Shown: piece by piece, positions 6,684-9,465 of the stretch
Numbering within the stretch: the first letter of the stretch is position 1
Layout: each line of letters begins with the position of its first letter
Source: TWA4 sp051879195
Lineage (GTDB): Bacteria > Bacillota > Clostridia > Lachnospirales > Lachnospiraceae
NCBI GenBank assembly: GCA_051879195.1
Contig: JBJELO010000196.1
Span: forward strand, 1-9,465
Length of the DNA: 9,465 nt
Direction of reading: 5' to 3'
The notes under the pieces: generated by a model
The model's input: the letters and a program-made list of their open reading frames with translations, nothing else
Database searches by the model: none
Told to the model about the DNA's origin: nothing
Translations under genes and position numbers: made by a program

Positions 6684-7436
6684 ATGTTTGAAAGAGTAAA
6701 ACTGATTCCGATCAACGACCATATCCGGCTCATGAATGATGCGGATGAAGCCACCGGATACATTGTAACAGGAACAGAGAAAGCGCTGATCATAGATACC
6801 ATGAACGGGTATGAGGATGTAAAGGCGATTGCAGAAACCGTAACCGATCTTCCTCTGGTTGTGGTTAATACCCACGGGCATCCCGATCATATTTTCGGTG
6901 ATATTTATTTTGATCAGGTGTATCTGCATCCCGATGACCGGGAACTGGCTCTGGAATTTATGAAGATGCCGGAGTTTCAGAAAGCTGTCGCAGAATCGGG
7001 AAAGAAGATTCCGCAGTTTCTGCCGGTACAGAACGGTGATGTTTTTGATCTGGGAGGTCTGGAACTGGAGGTCTTCCATATACCGGGGCATACGCCGGGA
7101 GGAATCTGTCTGCTGGACAGGAAAGACCGCATCCTTTTCTCCGGAGACAGCATCATCGAGCAGACCTGGATGCAGCTGGAGGAAAGCCTTCCCATGGCTG
7201 ATTTCCTTGCGGCTCTGGAATCACTGGAACCGGTAAGAGGGGAATTCGATTATATTCTCACCGGACACACTCGCGAGCATCCGGAGGATGGATCTCTCTA
7301 TGAAGCGCATAAGCAGGCTGTTTACGAGGTGCTGGAAGGTGTCAATGGGAATGATACGGTTTATGAATGGTTTGGCGGAACCGCAATGGCACATCCTTAC
7401 GGGAAGGAACCGCGGCGGATTGTGTATAAGCAGTAA
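6684..7436 (+). CDS. metallo-beta-lactamase-fold hydrolase, substrate unknown
   Basis: 250-residue cytoplasmic metal-dependent hydrolase. The full two-metal site is visible: H64, H66, D68 and H69 in NTHGHPDH, H136 in PGHTPGG, D155 in FSGDS and H195 in LTGHT. The start at 6684 is chosen because GGGAG (6671-6675) lies eight bases upstream. An in-frame ATG at 6669 overlaps the TAA of the CE17 remainder (TAATG) and would add five residues by coupled re-initiation. It lies on the same strand as the esterases, 14 nt after the CE17 remainder and with no promoter seen between, so it is probably co-transcribed. The sequence shows the fold but not the substrate; members of this superfamily act as thioesterases, lactonases, phosphodiesterases or glyoxalases. 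A lactone or ester linked to sugar breakdown would fit the operon, but that is speculation. Confidence 0.88.
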   Translation: MFERVKLIPINDHIRLMNDADEATGYIVTGTEKALIIDTMNGYEDVKAIAETVTDLPLVVVNTHGHPDHIFGDIYFDQVYLHPDDRELALEFMKMPEFQKAVAESGKKIPQFLPVQNGDVFDLGGLELEVFHIPGHTPGGICLLDRKDRILFSGDSIIEQTWMQLEESLPMADFLAALESLEPVRGEFDYILTGHTREHPEDGSLYEAHKQAVYEVLEGVNGNDTVYEWFGGTAMAHPYGKEPRRIVYKQ

Positions 7437-7503
7437 CTGTATAAAAATTGAAACTGTTATGAGGCAGGCGATTCTGCTGCTCTGTTAGCCTGAGACTCTG
7501 ATG

Positions 7504-7533
7504 TTGACAAAACAGCAGATGGGGGGTTATACT
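7504..7533 (+). promoter_or_regulatory. SigA-type promoter of flavodoxin gene
   Basis: A consensus -35 TTGACA (7504-7509) and a -10 TATACT (7528-7533) are separated by 18 bp. Transcription would start near 7540, giving a leader of about 115 nt before the flavodoxin start. The -35 box is straddled by an inverted repeat, CTGATGTT (7498-7505) and AACAGCAG (7511-7518), one mismatch in eight, which could be an operator. Confidence 0.72.
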
Positions 7534-7556
7534 TTTGTTGTAAAAAATAAAATTAC

Positions 7557-7635
7557 ATCTGCAAAAGCGGCGTGGTGAAAACGAGGAAAGTGGTAAGCCA
7601 GGCGTCTGCTTTCTGTAGATATGCAGATACTGCAG
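7557..7635 (+). promoter_or_regulatory. structured 5' leader of flavodoxin gene, switch-like pairing
   Basis: ATCTGCA (7557-7563) pairs perfectly with TGCAGAT (7622-7628), and directly inside it AAAGC (7564-7568) pairs with GCTTT (7608-7612), enclosing about 39 bases. GTCTGC (7604-7609) could instead pair with GCAGAT (7623-7628), so the 3' arm has two mutually exclusive partners a few bases upstream of the ribosome site. AAGCCAGG (7596-7602 region) recalls the 3' conserved stretch of cobalamin riboswitches, but the rest of that class is not visible. I infer a candidate regulatory RNA. Confidence 0.35.
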
Positions 7636-7656
7636 CAGAACAGGGAGGTTATACAG

Positions 7657-8154
7657 ATGAAAATTTCAATTGTATATGTCAGTCAGACAGGAAATACGGA
7701 AATGGCAGCAGAGTCTGTTCAGGATGGAATCATGGTGAAATATCCGTTTATTCAGGTAAAAATCATGGATATACGGGAAAATGAGGTGGATCTGGAATTC
7801 CTTGAGCAGAGCGATGCGGTTATTTTTGGATCCCCGGTATATTTCACCAGTATGAGCTGGGAACTGAAAAAGTGGTTTGATCAAAGCTTCAGGGTGAATC
7901 TGAAGGGAAAGCTGGGGGCAGCGTTTGTGACCGCCCAGTCTCCTGCCGGTGGGACGGACACGGCGATCATGGAAATACTGAGACACATGCTGATGAAAGG
8001 CATGTATGTTTTTTCAGGTGCAGGCGAGAAAGCTGCGCGCAGTTTTCAGATTGGTGCAGTCGGCATTGCGAAAGAGATTGATGACTGCGCAGAGCAGTTC
8101 GAGCAGTTTGGCGCATCCGTAGCGCAGGCGGCTATTCAGCTATTTGTAAAATAG
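7657..8154 (+). CDS. flavodoxin-like FMN-binding protein
   Basis: 165-residue cytoplasmic flavoprotein of the flavodoxin fold. Residues 9-14 (SQTGNT) form the phosphate-binding loop for FMN after the first beta-strand (KISIVYV). DAVIFGSPVYFTSMSWELKKWFDQS (starting at D53) is the second FMN loop with the helix that follows, as in WrbA-type and other short flavodoxins. Start 7657 is chosen over ATG 7621 because AGGGAGG (7642-7648) lies eight bases upstream and the beta-strand begins at once. It probably shuttles electrons or reduces quinones or other small molecules; the sequence does not say which. It has its own promoter and leader, and hairpin terminators follow, so it appears monocistronic and separate from the mannan genes. 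The LysR gene beyond converges on it, so direct control by that regulator is not implied. Confidence 0.88.
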   Translation: MKISIVYVSQTGNTEMAAESVQDGIMVKYPFIQVKIMDIRENEVDLEFLEQSDAVIFGSPVYFTSMSWELKKWFDQSFRVNLKGKLGAAFVTAQSPAGGTDTAIMEILRHMLMKGMYVFSGAGEKAARSFQIGAVGIAKEIDDCAEQFEQFGASVAQAAIQLFVK

Positions 8155-8170
8155 AAAATAATACAGTTTG

Positions 8171-8195
8171 GAGCTGATGGAATATCAGCTCTTTT
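8171..8195 (+). terminator. intrinsic terminator of flavodoxin gene
   Basis: GAGCTGAT (8171-8178) and ATCAGCTC (8184-8191) form a perfect 8-bp stem with a GGAAT loop, followed by TTTT (8192-8195). It lies 16 bases after the flavodoxin stop codon. The U-tract is short, so read-through is possible. Confidence 0.72.
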
Positions 8196-8225
8196 ACCAG
8201 GATAGGAGGCTCTGGTCGGATCTAT

Positions 8226-8251
8226 CTTGGACGTATAAGTCAAGGTTTTTT
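8226..8251 (+). terminator. second weak plus-strand hairpin with T6 tract
   Basis: CTTGGAC (8226-8232) can pair with GTCAAG (8239-8244) with one bulged G, followed by G and six Ts (8246-8251). It overlaps the stop codon of the convergent LysR gene. It may be a backup terminator that protects the LysR gene from plus-strand read-through. It does not end in a U-tract on the minus strand. Confidence 0.4.
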
Positions 8252-9194
8252 AAACAGTAGTCTGCATTTCATCCAGTTCTGAGAAATATTCTTCTGTGAT
8301 TTTTAGAAAATACTGCCCGTACTGGGAAAGATATTTTCTTTTATGACGGATAAAAGATATTTCGTTTAATAAAAAATTCTCCCGGGTATTGATCGGAAAT
8401 ATATGAGTTTCTTTGGATATCCGCTTATATATGTGCAGATAAACCGTTTTGGTAATAATGGAAGCGGCAGTATTTTCATAATTATCCGGCAGAAAAAGCT
8501 GAGGATAATTGGAGGTTATTGTGAATTTCGGTTCAATTCCTGCGCAAAGGAAACAGTCTTTGGCAATATTGCTGGAACGGATATTGACAAATGGAATGTC
8601 TGCAAATTCGCTGATATCATGTCCGTGTTCCGCGCTCTCAATTAACTGATCCGCTTTTTCCGGGAGATATTTCCTTAAAATTTTATCCGATACCATGACA
8701 TAAATCCGGTCTGTAAATAGCGGTTCGGCAATGATATTCGGATGTCTGACTTTGTCAATACCGATGGAAAAATCAAGTTCACCGTCCAGCAGCATTTTTG
8801 TCAGCGTGCTGGAATGATGATGATAAAAATTCAGCTCTACATTTGGATATTTCTGTGCAAATCTTTCCGCCAGAACAGGCATGACAATGCTTGTACGTGA
8901 CGGGCTTCCTCCGATATGAAGCACTCCTTTTTCTTTTTTCTTGATATCTCCCAGGACATTTTTCAGATTATCTTCTTCCATTTTGAAGTTGGACGCATAC
9001 GCAAGCAGAACTTCTCCTGCATAGGTAAGTGCTAGGTGCGGTTTGCGCTCAAAAAGCTTCACGTCATAATATTCTTCCAGACGTGCTATATGATTGCTCA
9101 GATTCTGCTGGGATATGTATAATCGTCTGGCTGTCTGTGTAAAATTCAGGTCTTTGGCAGCTTCTGTAAAATAGATCAAACTGTTAAGGTCCAT
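8250..9194 (-). CDS. LysR-family transcriptional regulator
   Basis: 314-residue DNA-binding regulator. Residues 1-60 are a typical LysR winged helix-turn-helix: MDLNSLIYFTEAAKDLNFT, then TARRLYISQQNLSNHIARLE as the recognition region, and KLFERKPHLALTYAGE. From about residue 90 (GVLHIGGSPSRTSIVMPVLAE) it continues as the effector-binding domain, with PNVELNFYHH and the DGELDFSIG element. Length is near the usual 290-320. Start 9194 is chosen over the upstream in-frame start near 9365 because AGGAG (complement of 9201-9205) stands six bases before it and homology begins there; the longer reading would run through the promoter. The effector-domain segment CFLCAGIEP contains a C-x-x-C pair of unknown importance. 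Effector and targets are unknown. LysR genes often regulate a divergent neighbour, which here would lie beyond the right edge. Confidence 0.92.
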   Translation of the reverse strand: MDLNSLIYFTEAAKDLNFTQTARRLYISQQNLSNHIARLEEYYDVKLFERKPHLALTYAGEVLLAYASNFKMEEDNLKNVLGDIKKKEKGVLHIGGSPSRTSIVMPVLAERFAQKYPNVELNFYHHHSSTLTKMLLDGELDFSIGIDKVRHPNIIAEPLFTDRIYVMVSDKILRKYLPEKADQLIESAEHGHDISEFADIPFVNIRSSNIAKDCFLCAGIEPKFTITSNYPQLFLPDNYENTAASIITKTVYLHIYKRISKETHIFPINTRENFLLNEISFIRHKRKYLSQYGQYFLKITEEYFSELDEMQTTV

Positions 9195-9294
9195 CCGGCT
9201 CTCCTTTTCTGTGTTCGCTGAGATGTGAAAATCATTTGACAGCGGTGGATTCTTTCTTGCTTCGGGCTTTCGAAATCCTTTTACTATGCCATAT

Positions 9295-9323
9295 ATTATA
9301 AAGCGAATTCTGACTCCAGTCAA
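9295..9323 (-). promoter_or_regulatory. SigA-type promoter of LysR gene
   Basis: On the minus strand a -35 TTGACT (complement of 9318-9323) and a perfect -10 TATAAT (complement of 9295-9300) are separated by exactly 17 bp. Transcription would begin near 9288, giving a leader of about 95 nt. This also argues against the longer LysR reading frame, which would start upstream of this promoter. Confidence 0.8.
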
Positions 9324-9327
9324 TTGC

Positions 9328-9357
9328 TTGACAATATTTTTGATAATAAAATAACAT
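9328..9357 (+). promoter_or_regulatory. possible divergent plus-strand promoter, target outside window
   Basis: A consensus -35 TTGACA (9328-9333) stands back-to-back with the LysR -35 box; together they form the dyad GTCAA-TTGC-TTGAC (9319-9332). The best -10 is TAACAT (9352-9357) at 18 bp, four of six bases matching. The -10 is weak, as expected for an activator-dependent promoter. No plus-strand gene starts before the window ends. Confidence 0.4.
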
Positions 9358-9379
9358 AACAACAAAATTTAATTGTTAT
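9356..9379. promoter_or_regulatory. AT-rich dyad, candidate LysR-type operator
   Basis: ATAACAA (9356-9362) and TTGTTAT (9373-9379) are perfect inverted repeats 10 bp apart. A second register, AACAA (9361-9365) with TTGTT (9373-9377), has a 7-bp spacer like the classical LysR-box layout. It lies about 80 bp upstream of the predicted LysR start site and overlaps the predicted start of divergent transcription, so autoregulation or divergent control is plausible. Confidence 0.5.
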
Positions 9380-9399
9380 TGAACAAAAATACAGTGTTT

Positions 9400-9449
9400 T
9401 ACATTCATATATATGATGTAAGCGTCAAATGAGTTATTTTCAACGCTTA
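9400..9449. promoter_or_regulatory. two further dyads at the right edge
   Basis: TACAT-T-CATAT (9400-9410) and ATATGATGTA (9411-9420) form a 21-bp palindrome perfect except for one bulged T at 9404/9405. TAAGCGT (9419-9425) and ACGCTTA (9443-9449) are perfect inverted repeats 17 bp apart. The first could be an operator and the second an operator or transcript hairpin. The regulator is unknown. Confidence 0.4.
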
Positions 9450-9465
9450 TGCACCTTGATAATTA

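Noticed and set aside
9195..9365. LysR reading frame extended upstream to about 9365
   Set aside because: The extension crosses the predicted LysR promoter, and the LysR family sequence begins at 9194 with a strong ribosome site.
1..9465. CRISPR array, tRNA, rRNA, insertion sequence or phage defence system
   Set aside because: No regularly spaced repeats, cloverleaf, transposase or nuclease signatures were seen; the genes fit carbohydrate use plus a flavodoxin/LysR pair.

Overview
The window looks like part of a gut Lachnospiraceae-type Firmicute chromosome. Shine-Dalgarno sites are strong, promoters are SigA-like, base composition is moderately AT-leaning, and the secreted mannanase ends in a Cys-pair/Lys-Pro tail of a style seen in Lachnospiraceae secreted proteins. 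The species cannot be named from sequence alone.

Bases 2-6669 look like a beta-mannan utilization segment. A ROK-family glucokinase enters from the left edge, missing only its N-terminus. It is followed by a large secreted mannanase (signal peptide, CBM27-like domain, GH26 catalytic domain, Ig-like spacer, CBM23-like domain, Cys-pair module, KPx tail). After a long nested hairpin with a U-tract come two cytoplasmic SGNH acetylesterases 6 nt apart, of the CE2 and CE17 types. This set closely resembles the mannan system described in Roseburia intestinalis, where an extracellular GH26 cuts acetylated mannan and paired CE2/CE17 esterases strip acetyl groups from imported oligosaccharides. In this copy the CE17 gene has an apparent one-base deletion in a G-run, inside its C-terminal carbohydrate-binding domain. 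The remaining roughly 100 codons are intact in another frame.

Bases 6684-7436 encode a complete metallo-beta-lactamase-fold hydrolase directly after CE17, probably in the same transcript. Its substrate is unknown.

Bases 7437-9465 are probably unrelated to mannan. A flavodoxin-like protein has its own SigA-type promoter and a structured leader. It is followed by hairpins that face a convergent LysR-type regulator on the minus strand. The regulator has a near-consensus promoter. The remaining 271 bases, up to the right edge, are a dyad-rich control region that probably also serves a divergent gene outside the window.

No RNA genes, CRISPR arrays or insertion sequences were seen. No stretch over 300 bases lacks a gene; the gaps of 80-271 bases hold leaders, terminators and dyads, which are listed individually.
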